Both the position numbers and the translations under genes were made by a program. Shown here piece after piece: positions 44,581-53,957 of a stretch of DNA of 64,000 nt (position 1 is the stretch's first letter; every line of letters begins with the position of its first letter). Under the pieces are notes generated by a model, which made no database searches, was not told where the DNA came from, and was given only the letters and a program-made list of their open reading frames with translations. The stretch is taken from assembly GCA_910589155.1 (NCBI GenBank), contig CAJURY010000002.1, positions 1 to 64,000 of the forward strand, in the 5' to 3' direction. The stretch comes from an uncultured Oscillospiraceae bacterium. GTDB taxonomy: Bacteria > Bacillota > Clostridia > Oscillospirales > Oscillospiraceae.

Positions 44581-45345
44581 ATGAACAAAGTTAAGCTTCT
44601 TTGCGGGCTTCTGTCCGTATTCCTCCTATGCGGCTGCACTTTCGTGCAGCCGCCCACCACCGCACCGACTGCACCACCGGAACTAACCGTCACCACACCG
44701 CCGGAAACGGAACCTCCCACAGAATCACCGACAGAAGCGCCCACGGAGCCTCCCACCGATCCTCCTACCGAACCTCCTACGGAAGCCCCCACCGAGCCGC
44801 CTTCCACAGACGATGACGATTATAATCTGGTATTCTATTGGCTCTGTCCCATGCAAACCTTGGGCAATACTTTTTTTATATGTGCCGACGGTTCCGATGA
44901 ATGGGTACAGCTTAACGGTGTCTTAGCCTACAGTTTTCCCTTTGTCAATTTTTCCCACCATAACGATAAAACACGTCCGTTGTCCGCCGACTATAGCTTA
45001 GATAAAATTCATTGCAATTATCCCGGTGAAATCAGCGACACCTGGACAGTTCTCCGCATTACGGTTGCCAATTGGGCAGTTGACGACTGGGATCCTTGGA
45101 CGGATGGTATGATTTATGAGATTCAAAGATATGAAGGCGTTAAAATCACCGGCAAGGATACTTTGCTTGTTACCGGATTAGATAACGCAAACAGTCGGCT
45201 TACCTTTTCTTCCACGCCTATGGTCTGCTGCACACAGTGTCCGGAAGAATGGCTCGCCCAGTGGGACGGCATCGTAGAAGAAGCCCCCAGCTACCACGGC
45301 GGCACAGAAGAACCCTGGAATTTCCATCTGACCCACGGCAATTAA
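44581..45345 (+). CDS. Array lipoprotein 5, nearly identical to copy 6
   Basis: This copy has 254 residues. Its product differs from that of copy 6 only in the last residue (Asn here, Ser there), and the gene starts are exactly 809 bases apart, so the pair is a very recent tandem duplication. Middle: MQTLGNTFFICADGSDEWVQ, then SFPFVNFSHHNDKTRPLSAD. The stalk matches copy 3. Function unknown. Confidence 0.85.
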   Translation: MNKVKLLCGLLSVFLLCGCTFVQPPTTAPTAPPELTVTTPPETEPPTESPTEAPTEPPTDPPTEPPTEAPTEPPSTDDDDYNLVFYWLCPMQTLGNTFFICADGSDEWVQLNGVLAYSFPFVNFSHHNDKTRPLSADYSLDKIHCNYPGEISDTWTVLRITVANWAVDDWDPWTDGMIYEIQRYEGVKITGKDTLLVTGLDNANSRLTFSSTPMVCCTQCPEEWLAQWDGIVEEAPSYHGGTEEPWNFHLTHGN

Positions 45346-45389
45346 CCCCATTTCTTTTCCTCCATCTAACTACAGAAAAGAGGGATCGT

Positions 45390-46154
45390 ATGAACAAAGT
45401 TAAGCTTCTTTGCGGGCTTCTGTCCGTATTCCTCCTATGCGGCTGCACTTTCGTGCAGCCGCCCACCACCGCACCGACTGCACCACCGGAACTAACCGTC
45501 ACCACACCGCCGGAAACGGAACCTCCCACAGAATCACCGACAGAAGCGCCCACGGAGCCTCCCACCGATCCTCCTACCGAACCTCCTACGGAAGCCCCCA
45601 CCGAGCCGCCTTCCACAGACGATGACGATTATAATCTGGTATTCTATTGGCTCTGTCCCATGCAAACCTTGGGCAATACTTTTTTTATATGTGCCGACGG
45701 TTCCGATGAATGGGTACAGCTTAACGGTGTCTTAGCCTACAGTTTTCCCTTTGTCAATTTTTCCCACCATAACGATAAAACACGTCCGTTGTCCGCCGAC
45801 TATAGCTTAGATAAAATTCATTGCAATTATCCCGGTGAAATCAGCGACACCTGGACAGTTCTCCGCATTACGGTTGCCAATTGGGCAGTTGACGACTGGG
45901 ATCCTTGGACGGATGGTATGATTTATGAGATTCAAAGATATGAAGGCGTTAAAATCACCGGCAAGGATACTTTGCTTGTTACCGGATTAGATAACGCAAA
46001 CAGTCGGCTTACCTTTTCTTCCACGCCTATGGTCTGCTGCACACAGTGTCCGGAAGAATGGCTCGCCCAGTGGGACGGCATCGTAGAAGAAGCCCCCAGC
46101 TACCACGGCGGCACGGAAGAACCCTGGAATTTTCATCTGACCCACGGCAGCTAG
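45390..46154 (+). CDS. Array lipoprotein 6, last copy
   Basis: The product has 254 residues and is identical to copy 5 except for the final Ser in LTHGS. The downstream sequence departs from the common spacer right after the stop, which marks the end of the repeat array. A bidirectional terminator at 46251-46278 lies between it and the convergent rpoC. Confidence 0.85.
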   Translation: MNKVKLLCGLLSVFLLCGCTFVQPPTTAPTAPPELTVTTPPETEPPTESPTEAPTEPPTDPPTEPPTEAPTEPPSTDDDDYNLVFYWLCPMQTLGNTFFICADGSDEWVQLNGVLAYSFPFVNFSHHNDKTRPLSADYSLDKIHCNYPGEISDTWTVLRITVANWAVDDWDPWTDGMIYEIQRYEGVKITGKDTLLVTGLDNANSRLTFSSTPMVCCTQCPEEWLAQWDGIVEEAPSYHGGTEEPWNFHLTHGS

Positions 46155-46250
46155 AAGCAGCGCTGTGTATTACTACAGCAATAAAACGAACGGCATTTAG
46201 CGGGAAATTTCTGACCAGCTTCCACATAACATAGAAATTTAACCATAAAA

Positions 46251-46278
46251 ATACCGCCGCGAAATTTCGCGGCGGTAT
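46251..46278. terminator. Bidirectional terminator between lipoprotein array and rpoC
   Basis: A perfect palindrome (ATACCGCCGCGAAA and its complement) is flanked by A and T runs on both sides, suitable for ending the array (plus) and rpoBC (minus). Confidence 0.9.
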
Positions 46279-46290
46279 TTTGTTGCATGA

Positions 46291-49200
46291 TTACTCAGCG
46301 TACTGGTTCGCCATCATATCCTCTGTAACGCGGGATGCGGGAGTCACGCCCGGCGCATAATCCCGGTAGCACATCAGGCCGGAGCCTGCGGGAATCAGCT
46401 TACCAATGATCACATTTTCCTTCAAGCCAACCAGATGGTCAACCTTGCCCTTGATAGCGGCGTCGGTGAGCACCTTTGTGGTTTCCTGGAAGGAAGCGGC
46501 AGACAGGAAGGATTCCGTGGCCAAAGACGCCTTGGTAATACCCAACAGCACCATAGAATTGGTGGCCAGCTTCAAATCCGTCTCGCCAGCGTCAATACGC
46601 GCCTGCACCTTGGCGTTGGCGTCCTCAAATTCGAAAGAGTCGATTACCGTACCGGTGAGCAGCTCCGTATCGCCGGGATCTTCCACACGCACCTTGCGCA
46701 TCATCTGGCGGATAATCACTTCAATGTGCTTATCGTTGATATCAACGCCCTGCTGGCGGTACACCGCCTGGACGTTCTGCACCAAGTAGTTTTGCACCGC
46801 TTCCACACCGGAAATGCGCAAAACGTCCTGGGGATACAGCGCGCCGTCGGTAATGGGTTCGCCCTTTTTCACCACGTCGCCGGTATCCACCTTCAGACCC
46901 ATGGAATAGGGCACCTGATAGGTCTTGACCTCGCCGTCCTCTGCGGTGACGGTAATATTACGCAGAGCGGTGCGGTGGGTCTCGTCGATGTTGACCGTAC
47001 CGGTAATTTCGGAAATCTGCGCCATCTTCTTGGGACGGCGGGACTCAAACAGTTCTTCAACACGGGGCAGACCCTGAGTAATATCGTCGCCCGCAACGCC
47101 GCCGGAGTGGAAGGTACGCATGGTAAGCTGGGTACCAGGTTCACCAATGGATTGCGCCGCGATGATGCCGACCGCTTCGCCCAGATTGACTTCCTCAGAA
47201 GTCGCCATGTTCATGCCGTAGCACACGGCGCAGATACCACTGCGCGCCCGGCAGCCCAAAACGGTACGAATATAAATCTGATGAATGCCATGGGCTTCAA
47301 ACAAGTCCGCTTCTTCGGGCTGCAAAAGCTCGGTCTTGGAATGGAGCAGTTCGCCGGTGACAGGATCCACAACATCGTCTACCGGATAGCGACCGCGAAT
47401 CCGGCGTGCAAAGGTATCTACAACCTTGCCCTTTTCCCGGACTTCGCCTACCCAGATACCGGCCTTTGTATGGCAGTCATGCTCCCGGATGATGACGTCC
47501 TGCGAAACGTCAACCAGACGGCGGGTCAAATAACCGGAGTCAGCGGTACGAAGCGCGGTATCCGTGAGGCCCTTACGGGCGCCTCTGGAGGAGATGAAGT
47601 ATTCCAGAACAGACAGACCTTCACGGAAGTTCGCCTTAACAGGAATTTCGATGGTACGTCCGGAGGTATCCGCCATCAGACCGCGCATACCCGCAAGCTG
47701 ACGAATCTGCGCCATGGAACCACGGGCGCCGGAGTCCGCCATCATATAAATAGGATTGTACTGGTCAAGGTTGGCCTGCAAGGCGTCGGTAACATCCTTG
47801 GTGGTACGCTCCCATTCCTCTGTCACCAGACGGTAGCGTTCGTCGTTGGTAATGAGGCCGCGCTTATAGAACTTTTCAATGCGGACAACCTTGGCTTCCG
47901 CTTCCTTAATAAGAGTATACTTCTTTTCAGGTACGTCCATGTCGGAAATGGACACGGAGATTGCGCCCTTAGTAGAGTATTTATAGCCCAGCGCTTTCAC
48001 GCGATCCAACATTTCTGTGGCCACGGTGAAGCCGTGCTTGCGGATGCACTTATCAATAATCTTACCTAAGGGGCCTTTGCCAACCAGGAAATCTATTTCC
48101 AAACTAAATTCATTTCCGGGCACGGAACGATCCACAAAGCCCAGATCCTGGGGGATCGGCTCGTTGAAAATCAGGCGGCCAACGGTTGCGTCGATCAACT
48201 GATAACGCATTTTATTGTCTACTTCCTTGCCGTAGCGCACGCGAATCGGCGCATGCAGGCCAATTGCGCCGTCGGAGTACGCGGCAATGGCTTCTTCTAC
48301 GCTGGAGTAATTATGCACAGGCCGGAACTTCGCCTGCTCCTTCCCGGCTTCCTTCGCCCCTTTGTTGGCGGCAAGGAACTCGTCCGCGTCCACAATTTCG
48401 CCTACAGGCAAACCGGTTTCCCCAGCGTCCGTCACAAATACAGTTTCCGCGCCCTTTTCCGCCTTGCCCAGACGGACATAGGTCAGGTAGTAAGCGCCAA
48501 GGATCATATCCTGTGTGGGAACGGTAACAGGCTTGCCGTCCTGAGGACGGAGCAGGTTATTGGCGGAGAGCATCAGCATTCTGGCTTCCGCCTGCGCCTC
48601 GGCAGACAGAGGAACATGCACAGCCATCTGGTCGCCGTCAAAGTCGGCGTTAAACGCGGTACAGCAAAGAGGGTGCAGCTTGATGGCGCGGCCTTCTACC
48701 AGCACCGGCTCAAAAGCCTGAATGCCCAGACGGTGCAGGGTCGGCGCGCGGTTCAGCATGACAGGGCGATCCTTAATAATATCGTCCAGGGCGTCCCAGA
48801 CCTCGGTCTTGCCCTTGTCAATCATCTTCTTGGCGGACTTAATGTTGTTTGCGAGGCCATCCGCTACCAGCTTCTTCATCACAAAAGGACGGAACAGCTC
48901 AATCGCCATTTCCTTGGGCAGACCGCACTGATACAGCTTCAGCTCAGGGCCTACCACGATAACGCTTCGGCCGGAGTAGTCCACGCGCTTACCCAGAAGG
49001 TTCTGGCGGAAACGTCCCTGCTTGCCCTTCAGCATATCGGACAGGGATTTCAGCGCACGGTTGTTGACACCGGTGACGGCGCGGCCTCTGCGACCGTTGT
49101 CAATGAGGGCGTCCACCGCTTCCTGAAGCATCCGCTTTTCGTTGCGGATGATGATATCAGGGGCATGCAACTGCAACAGGCGCTTTAAGCGGTTGTTGCG

Positions 49201-49986
49201 GTTGATCACCCGCCGGTACAAATCGTTCAAATCGGAGGTAGCGAACCGACCGCCGTCCAACTGCACCATGGGACGCAGCTCAGGAGGCAGCACAGGCAGC
49301 ACGTCCATAATCATCCAGCTCGGCTGATTGCCGGACTGCCGGAAGGCCTCCACCACTTCAATGCGCTTGATGAGGCGCAGTTTCTTCTGGGCGGAAGCGT
49401 CCCGCATTTCCGCGCGAAGTTGCTCGGAAAGCTCGTCCAAATTGATCTGCTCCAGCAGCTCCTTGACTGCCTCCGCGCCCATGGCTGCTTTGAAATCGTC
49501 CTCATATTTTTCCCGCATATCCCGGTATTCCTTCTCGGTGAGGATCTGCCCCCGGGTCAGAGGGCAATCGCCGGGATCGGTGACAATATAGGAAGCAAAA
49601 TACAATACTTTTTCCAGAACCTTGGGGCCAATATCCAAAATCAGACCCATTCTGGAGGGGATTCCCTTAAAATACCAGATATGAGAGCAAGGCGCGGCCA
49701 ACTCAATGTGACCCATACGCTCCCGGCGCACCTTAGCCTTGGTGACTTCCACGCCGCAGCGGTCGCAAACCTTGCCTTTGTAGCGGATCTTTTTATACTT
49801 GCCGCAGTGGCACTCCCAGTCCTTGGTGGGTCCAAAGATCTTTTCGCAGAACAGGCCGTCCTTTTCCGGCTTCAACGTGCGGTAGTTGATGGTCTCAGGC
49901 TTTTTCACCTCGCCATAGGACCAGGAACGAATCATATCCGGTGAAGCAATACCGATTTTCATAGCATCAAAAGTTGCGTTTGCCAT
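46291..49986 (-). CDS. rpoC: DNA-directed RNA polymerase subunit beta'
   Basis: The 1231-residue catalytic subunit has the N-terminal zinc finger (CHCGKYKKIRYKGKVCDRCG), the catalytic NADFDGDQMAVH loop with three Asp that bind the active-site magnesium, the bridge-helix/trigger-loop region (GEPGTQLTMRTFHSGG) and a second zinc site (CRARSGICAVCYG). Length is normal for Bacillota. It starts 14 bases after rpoB with AAGGAGG. rpoC is followed by the lipoprotein array on the opposite strand rather than the usual rpsL-rpsG-fusA block. Confidence 0.98.
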   Translation of the reverse strand: MANATFDAMKIGIASPDMIRSWSYGEVKKPETINYRTLKPEKDGLFCEKIFGPTKDWECHCGKYKKIRYKGKVCDRCGVEVTKAKVRRERMGHIELAAPCSHIWYFKGIPSRMGLILDIGPKVLEKVLYFASYIVTDPGDCPLTRGQILTEKEYRDMREKYEDDFKAAMGAEAVKELLEQINLDELSEQLRAEMRDASAQKKLRLIKRIEVVEAFRQSGNQPSWMIMDVLPVLPPELRPMVQLDGGRFATSDLNDLYRRVINRNNRLKRLLQLHAPDIIIRNEKRMLQEAVDALIDNGRRGRAVTGVNNRALKSLSDMLKGKQGRFRQNLLGKRVDYSGRSVIVVGPELKLYQCGLPKEMAIELFRPFVMKKLVADGLANNIKSAKKMIDKGKTEVWDALDDIIKDRPVMLNRAPTLHRLGIQAFEPVLVEGRAIKLHPLCCTAFNADFDGDQMAVHVPLSAEAQAEARMLMLSANNLLRPQDGKPVTVPTQDMILGAYYLTYVRLGKAEKGAETVFVTDAGETGLPVGEIVDADEFLAANKGAKEAGKEQAKFRPVHNYSSVEEAIAAYSDGAIGLHAPIRVRYGKEVDNKMRYQLIDATVGRLIFNEPIPQDLGFVDRSVPGNEFSLEIDFLVGKGPLGKIIDKCIRKHGFTVATEMLDRVKALGYKYSTKGAISVSISDMDVPEKKYTLIKEAEAKVVRIEKFYKRGLITNDERYRLVTEEWERTTKDVTDALQANLDQYNPIYMMADSGARGSMAQIRQLAGMRGLMADTSGRTIEIPVKANFREGLSVLEYFISSRGARKGLTDTALRTADSGYLTRRLVDVSQDVIIREHDCHTKAGIWVGEVREKGKVVDTFARRIRGRYPVDDVVDPVTGELLHSKTELLQPEEADLFEAHGIHQIYIRTVLGCRARSGICAVCYGMNMATSEEVNLGEAVGIIAAQSIGEPGTQLTMRTFHSGGVAGDDITQGLPRVEELFESRRPKKMAQISEITGTVNIDETHRTALRNITVTAEDGEVKTYQVPYSMGLKVDTGDVVKKGEPITDGALYPQDVLRISGVEAVQNYLVQNVQAVYRQQGVDINDKHIEVIIRQMMRKVRVEDPGDTELLTGTVIDSFEFEDANAKVQARIDAGETDLKLATNSMVLLGITKASLATESFLSAASFQETTKVLTDAAIKGKVDHLVGLKENVIIGKLIPAGSGLMCYRDYAPGVTPASRVTEDMMANQYAE

Positions 49987-50000
49987 AGTATCACTCCTCC

Positions 50001-53000
50001 TTATTCCACATCTTCGCCGGCTTCGTCATCCTGACCGCCAAAGATATCCATAATACTTTCAGGGCTGTCCTCGTCGATGTTGAACCCGGAGCCGAACACT
50101 TCTTCCTCGTCGGTCACATAAGTTTCATCGCCGGAGGCATAGACCACATCATCATCGTCGTCATCGTCTTTCAGCTCAATCTCGTTGCCCTGCTCATCCA
50201 GTACGCGGATATCCAGGCACAGAGACTGCAATTCCTTTACCAGAACCTTGAAGGATTCCGGCACGCCGGGTTCGGGTACGTTATTGCCCTTGACGATGGC
50301 TTCATAGGTCTTGACACGACCGTTAATATCGTCGGATTTTACCGTCAAAATTTCCTGCAAGGTGTAAGCCGCGCCGTAAGCTTCCAGCGCCCAAACTTCC
50401 ATCTCACCGAAACGCTGACCGCCGAACTGCGCCTTTCCGCCCAGAGGCTGCTGGGTAACCAGAGAGTAGGGGCCTGTGGAACGAGCGTGAATCTTATCGT
50501 CAACCAGATGGTGAAGCTTCAGGTAGTAGGGGTAGCCTACTGTAACAAGGTTATCAAAGGGATCACCGGTACGGCCGTCATACAAAACGGTCTTGCCGTC
50601 TTCTCTGAGACCCGCGATTTTCAGCGTTTCACGGATGTCTCTTTCGTTGGCGCCGTCAAAAACAGGGGTGGAAACCTTCCAGTCCAGCGCCTTGGCGGCG
50701 TAGCCCAGGTGGACTTCCAAAACCTGACCGATGTTCATACGAGAAGGAACGCCAAGGGGGTTCAGCACAATATCCAGCGGCGTGCCGTCGGGCAGGAAGG
50801 GCATATCCTCCTCCGGCAAAACTCTGGACACAACGCCCTTGTTGCCGTGGCGACCCGCCATCTTATCGCCTACAGAAATCTTACGCTTTTGGGCGATGTA
50901 GACGCGAACGACCTTGTTCACGCCGGGAGACAGCTCGTCGCTGTTTTCTCTGGTGAACACCTTTACGTCTACAACGATACCGCTTTCGCCATGGGGCACC
51001 TTCAAGGAAGTATCCCGGACTTCTCTGGCCTTTTCGCCAAAAATCGCGCGAAGCAAGCGTTCTTCCGGGGTCAGCTCCGTTTCGCCCTTGGGCGTAACCT
51101 TGCCGACCAGATAATCGCCGGAATGCACCTCCGCGCCTACGCGGATAATGCCGTTTTCATCCAGATCCTTCAGGGTATCTTCACCCACGTTGGGGATGTC
51201 TCTTGTAATTTCTTCCGGTCCCAGCTTGGTGTCGCGGGACTCGGTTTCATGCTCTTCAATGTGAATGGAGGTAAATACGTCCTCCCGCACCAGACGCTCG
51301 TTGAGCAAAATGGCGTCTTCGTAGTTGTAGCCTTCCCAGGTCACGAAGCCAATGAGCACATTCTTACCCAGGGCAATTTCGCCCTGAGAACAAGCGGGGC
51401 CGTCGGCAATAATCTGCTCGGTTTCCACGCGCTCGCCCACCGCTACAATGGGACGCTGGTTGACGCAGGTGCCCTGGTTGCTCCGGGCAAACTTGGTGAG
51501 CTTATGGGTAGCGGTATCGCCGCTGTCGTACTTTACGGTAATTTCCGTGGCGCTGACAGCCGTCACAACGCCGCCTTCCCGCGCCTTAATGCAGACCTCA
51601 GAGTCCACAGCGCACTTATGCTCCACGCCGGTAGCGACGATAGGCGCTTCCGTCACCAGCAGCGGCACCGCCTGACGCTGCATATTCGCGCCCATGAGCG
51701 CGCGGTTGGCGTCGTCGTTTTGCAGGAAGGGGATAAATGCGGTAGCCAAAGAAACCATCATCTTGGGGGAAACGTCGATATAGTCGATGACGTCCCGATC
51801 CACTTCAATAATCTCATTGCGGTGGCGGCAGGTGATACGGGCGTTGGCCAGGCAGCCGTTCTCATCTACCGGCTCGTTGGCCTGCGCCACAAAGTAGTTG
51901 TCCTCCACGTCGGCGGTCATGTATTCTACAATATCCGTGACCTTGGCGGTCGCCTTGTCCACCTTGCGGAAGGGCGCTTCCAAAAAGCCGTATTCATTGA
52001 CCTTGGAGAAGGTGGCAAGATAGTTGATCAGGCCGATGTTGGGACCTTCAGGGGTCTCGATGGGGCACAGACGGCCATAATGGCTGTAGTGAACGTCTCG
52101 CACGTCAAAGGAAGCGCGCTCCCGGCTGAGACCGCCGGGGCCAAGGGCGGAAACACGGCGCTTGTGGGTCAGTTCCGCCAAGGGGTTATTTTGATCCATG
52201 AACTGAGACAGCGGAGAAGAACCGAAGAATTCTTTAATGACCGCCGTCACAGGGCGAATATTGATGAGACTCTGGGGGGTAACCGCGTCCAGATCCTGCA
52301 CCGTCATACGTTCCCGAATAACCCGCTCCAGACGGGTGAAGCCCACGCGGAACTGATTTTGCAGCAGCTCGCCTACGCAGCGCAGCCGGCGGTTGCCCAG
52401 ATGGTCAATATCGTCTGTGGTGCCGATACCGTTAGCGACGCAGCACAGATAGTTGATGGAAGCTAAAATATCGTCTACAATAATGTGCTTGGGAATCAGC
52501 TCGTCTCTGCGGGCTTCAATGGCTTCCGCCCAGCCGCCTTCCGGCACAGTCTCCAGCATCTCCCGCAGCACAGAGAAGCGAACCCGCTCCTTAATCCCAT
52601 ATTCCTTGGGATCAAAGGATACGAACTTGGACATATCCACCATATCGTTGGCGAAAATCTTTACAGGGCGGCCTTCCACAGAAACAACCGCCTCGTTGAC
52701 GCCCCGGTCGGAGATTTCCTGCGCCTGTGCGCGGGAAATAACGTCGCCGGGCATCGCCAGGATTTCGCCGGTCAAGGGATCGGCAATGGGTTCCGCCAGG
52801 GTTTGACCGGACAGGCGGCTCCAGATATTCATTTTCTTATTGAACTTATAGCGGCCAACCTTGCTCACATCATAACGGCGGGGATCAAAGAACAAAGATT
52901 CCAGATAGGACTCCGCGTTTTCCACTGTGGGCGGCTCACCGGGACGCAACCGACGGTAAATCTCCAGAAGGCTTTCCTCTCTGGTTTTGCAGGTGTCCTT

Positions 53001-53690
53001 TTCCAGCGTTGCCAGAATGCGGACGTCCTCCCCAAACAGCGCCTTGATTTTTTCATCGGTGTCCACGCCCATAGCGCGGATCAGACTGGTTATGGGGAGC
53101 TTGCGGTTTTTGTCGATACGGACATAAAAAACATCCTGATTATCGGTTTCATACTCCAACCATGCGCCGCGATAGGGAATCACGGTAGCGGTATAGGAAT
53201 GCTGATCCGCCTTGTCCACCTCGTCTCCGTAGTACATACCGGGGCTTCTGACAATCTGAGAGACAATGGCGCGCTCCGCGCCGTTAATGACGAAGGTACC
53301 GCCGCCCGTCATCAGAGGGAAATCGCCCATAAAGATTTCCTGTTCTTTGATGACGTCGGTTTCCACATTGCGCAGCCGAACTCTTACCTTAATGGGCTTT
53401 GCATAGGTAACGTCCCGCTCCTTGCATTCTTCCACTGTGTACTTGGATTTTTCATCCATGGAGTAATCCAGAAAGCTCAATTCCAGCTTCCCAGAGAAGT
53501 CAGAAATTGTGCCAACGTCCCGGAAAACCTCACGCAGGCCTTCCTTCAGGAACCACTGGTAGGAATCCTTCTGGATTTTCAGCATATTGGGCATTTCCAG
53601 GACTTCCTGGTATTTGGCGTAACTCATTCTTTTGGTCTTGCCAAATAACTGTTCCTTGACCATGTCCGTGGCTATAGCCATATCAGTCAT
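50001..53690 (-). CDS. rpoB: DNA-directed RNA polymerase subunit beta
   Basis: I take the ATG at 53690 (MTDMAIATDMVKEQLFGKTK, AAAGG five bases upstream), giving 1229 residues; the frame continues to a GTG at 53747 with no ribosome-binding site. The rifampicin region is visible around SPLSQFMDQNNPLAELTHKR and ALGPGGLSRERA, the catalytic lysine region at RKISVGDKMAGRHGNKGVVS, and the C-terminal KGNNVPEPGVPESFKVLVKE. The C-terminal tail is highly acidic (KDDDDDDDVVYASGDE), longer than in many species. No rplL or rplJ lies upstream. Confidence 0.97.
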   Translation of the reverse strand: MTDMAIATDMVKEQLFGKTKRMSYAKYQEVLEMPNMLKIQKDSYQWFLKEGLREVFRDVGTISDFSGKLELSFLDYSMDEKSKYTVEECKERDVTYAKPIKVRVRLRNVETDVIKEQEIFMGDFPLMTGGGTFVINGAERAIVSQIVRSPGMYYGDEVDKADQHSYTATVIPYRGAWLEYETDNQDVFYVRIDKNRKLPITSLIRAMGVDTDEKIKALFGEDVRILATLEKDTCKTREESLLEIYRRLRPGEPPTVENAESYLESLFFDPRRYDVSKVGRYKFNKKMNIWSRLSGQTLAEPIADPLTGEILAMPGDVISRAQAQEISDRGVNEAVVSVEGRPVKIFANDMVDMSKFVSFDPKEYGIKERVRFSVLREMLETVPEGGWAEAIEARRDELIPKHIIVDDILASINYLCCVANGIGTTDDIDHLGNRRLRCVGELLQNQFRVGFTRLERVIRERMTVQDLDAVTPQSLINIRPVTAVIKEFFGSSPLSQFMDQNNPLAELTHKRRVSALGPGGLSRERASFDVRDVHYSHYGRLCPIETPEGPNIGLINYLATFSKVNEYGFLEAPFRKVDKATAKVTDIVEYMTADVEDNYFVAQANEPVDENGCLANARITCRHRNEIIEVDRDVIDYIDVSPKMMVSLATAFIPFLQNDDANRALMGANMQRQAVPLLVTEAPIVATGVEHKCAVDSEVCIKAREGGVVTAVSATEITVKYDSGDTATHKLTKFARSNQGTCVNQRPIVAVGERVETEQIIADGPACSQGEIALGKNVLIGFVTWEGYNYEDAILLNERLVREDVFTSIHIEEHETESRDTKLGPEEITRDIPNVGEDTLKDLDENGIIRVGAEVHSGDYLVGKVTPKGETELTPEERLLRAIFGEKAREVRDTSLKVPHGESGIVVDVKVFTRENSDELSPGVNKVVRVYIAQKRKISVGDKMAGRHGNKGVVSRVLPEEDMPFLPDGTPLDIVLNPLGVPSRMNIGQVLEVHLGYAAKALDWKVSTPVFDGANERDIRETLKIAGLREDGKTVLYDGRTGDPFDNLVTVGYPYYLKLHHLVDDKIHARSTGPYSLVTQQPLGGKAQFGGQRFGEMEVWALEAYGAAYTLQEILTVKSDDINGRVKTYEAIVKGNNVPEPGVPESFKVLVKELQSLCLDIRVLDEQGNEIELKDDDDDDDVVYASGDETYVTDEEEVFGSGFNIDEDSPESIMDIFGGQDDEAGEDVE

Positions 53691-53867
53691 CACAGCCTTT
53701 CTTTCGGCCGAAGCCGGAATAATTGTGTAAATTCCTTTTTGATACACTCGGCAGAGTTGTATGTTTTACCCTGCTCTGCCCTTGACACCAGCCGCCATTC
53801 GTGCTACTATGAATACATCAGGATGGGGATGTGTGACAAAACCACACTCTCGCAGTATGGACGTTAA

Positions 53868-53895
53868 TTATATCACACACAATCTTTTCTGTCAA
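53868..53895 (-). promoter_or_regulatory. Promoter of rpoBC
   Basis: On the minus strand TTGACA (53895-53890) and TATAAT (53873-53868) are 16 bases apart, giving a leader of roughly 170 bases before the rpoB start codon. Confidence 0.75.
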
Positions 53896-53915
53896 TGTTT
53901 ATTTCAGAAAAATTT

Positions 53916-53955
53916 GCCTCTTTTTCACTTTTGTGAAAAAGAGGCGTTTATTTTT
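53916..53955 (-). terminator. Terminator of the Nudix hydrolase gene
   Basis: A 13-bp perfect stem (53916-53928 with 53933-53945) with a TTTT loop follows the Nudix stop. On the minus strand it is followed by AAATTTTTCTG, and on the plus strand by GTTTATTTTTG. Confidence 0.8.
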
Positions 53956-53957
53956 GT

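Larger units (their letters stand above)
41321..46154 (+). repeat. Tandem array of six approx. 0.8-kb gene-plus-spacer units
   Basis: Start codons lie at 41321, 42121, 42960, 43784, 44581 and 45390, giving unit lengths of 800, 839, 824, 797 and 809 bases. Copies 2-6 share a 44-base spacer (CCCCATTTCTTTTCCTCCAT... ending GGGATCGT or GGGATAGC). Length differences come mainly from the stalk and variable middle. The direct repeats give ready substrates for unequal crossing-over. Confidence 0.9.

Noticed and set aside
41321..46154. Regular repeats as a possible CRISPR array
   Set aside because: The unit is about 800 bases and codes for protein; there are no short repeats with unique spacers and no cas genes.
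40939..46227. Minus-strand Gly/Ser/Val-rich frames (GGSVGASVGGSVGG) repeated through the array
   Set aside because: They are the antisense reading of the Pro/Thr/Glu stalk codons and recur only because the sense genes are repeated.
46435..48069. A 544-codon plus-strand open frame over rpoC
   Set aside because: Antisense shadow of rpoC.
50487..52466. A 659-codon plus-strand open frame over rpoB
   Set aside because: Shadow of the highly conserved rpoB coding strand; no motif or initiation signal.
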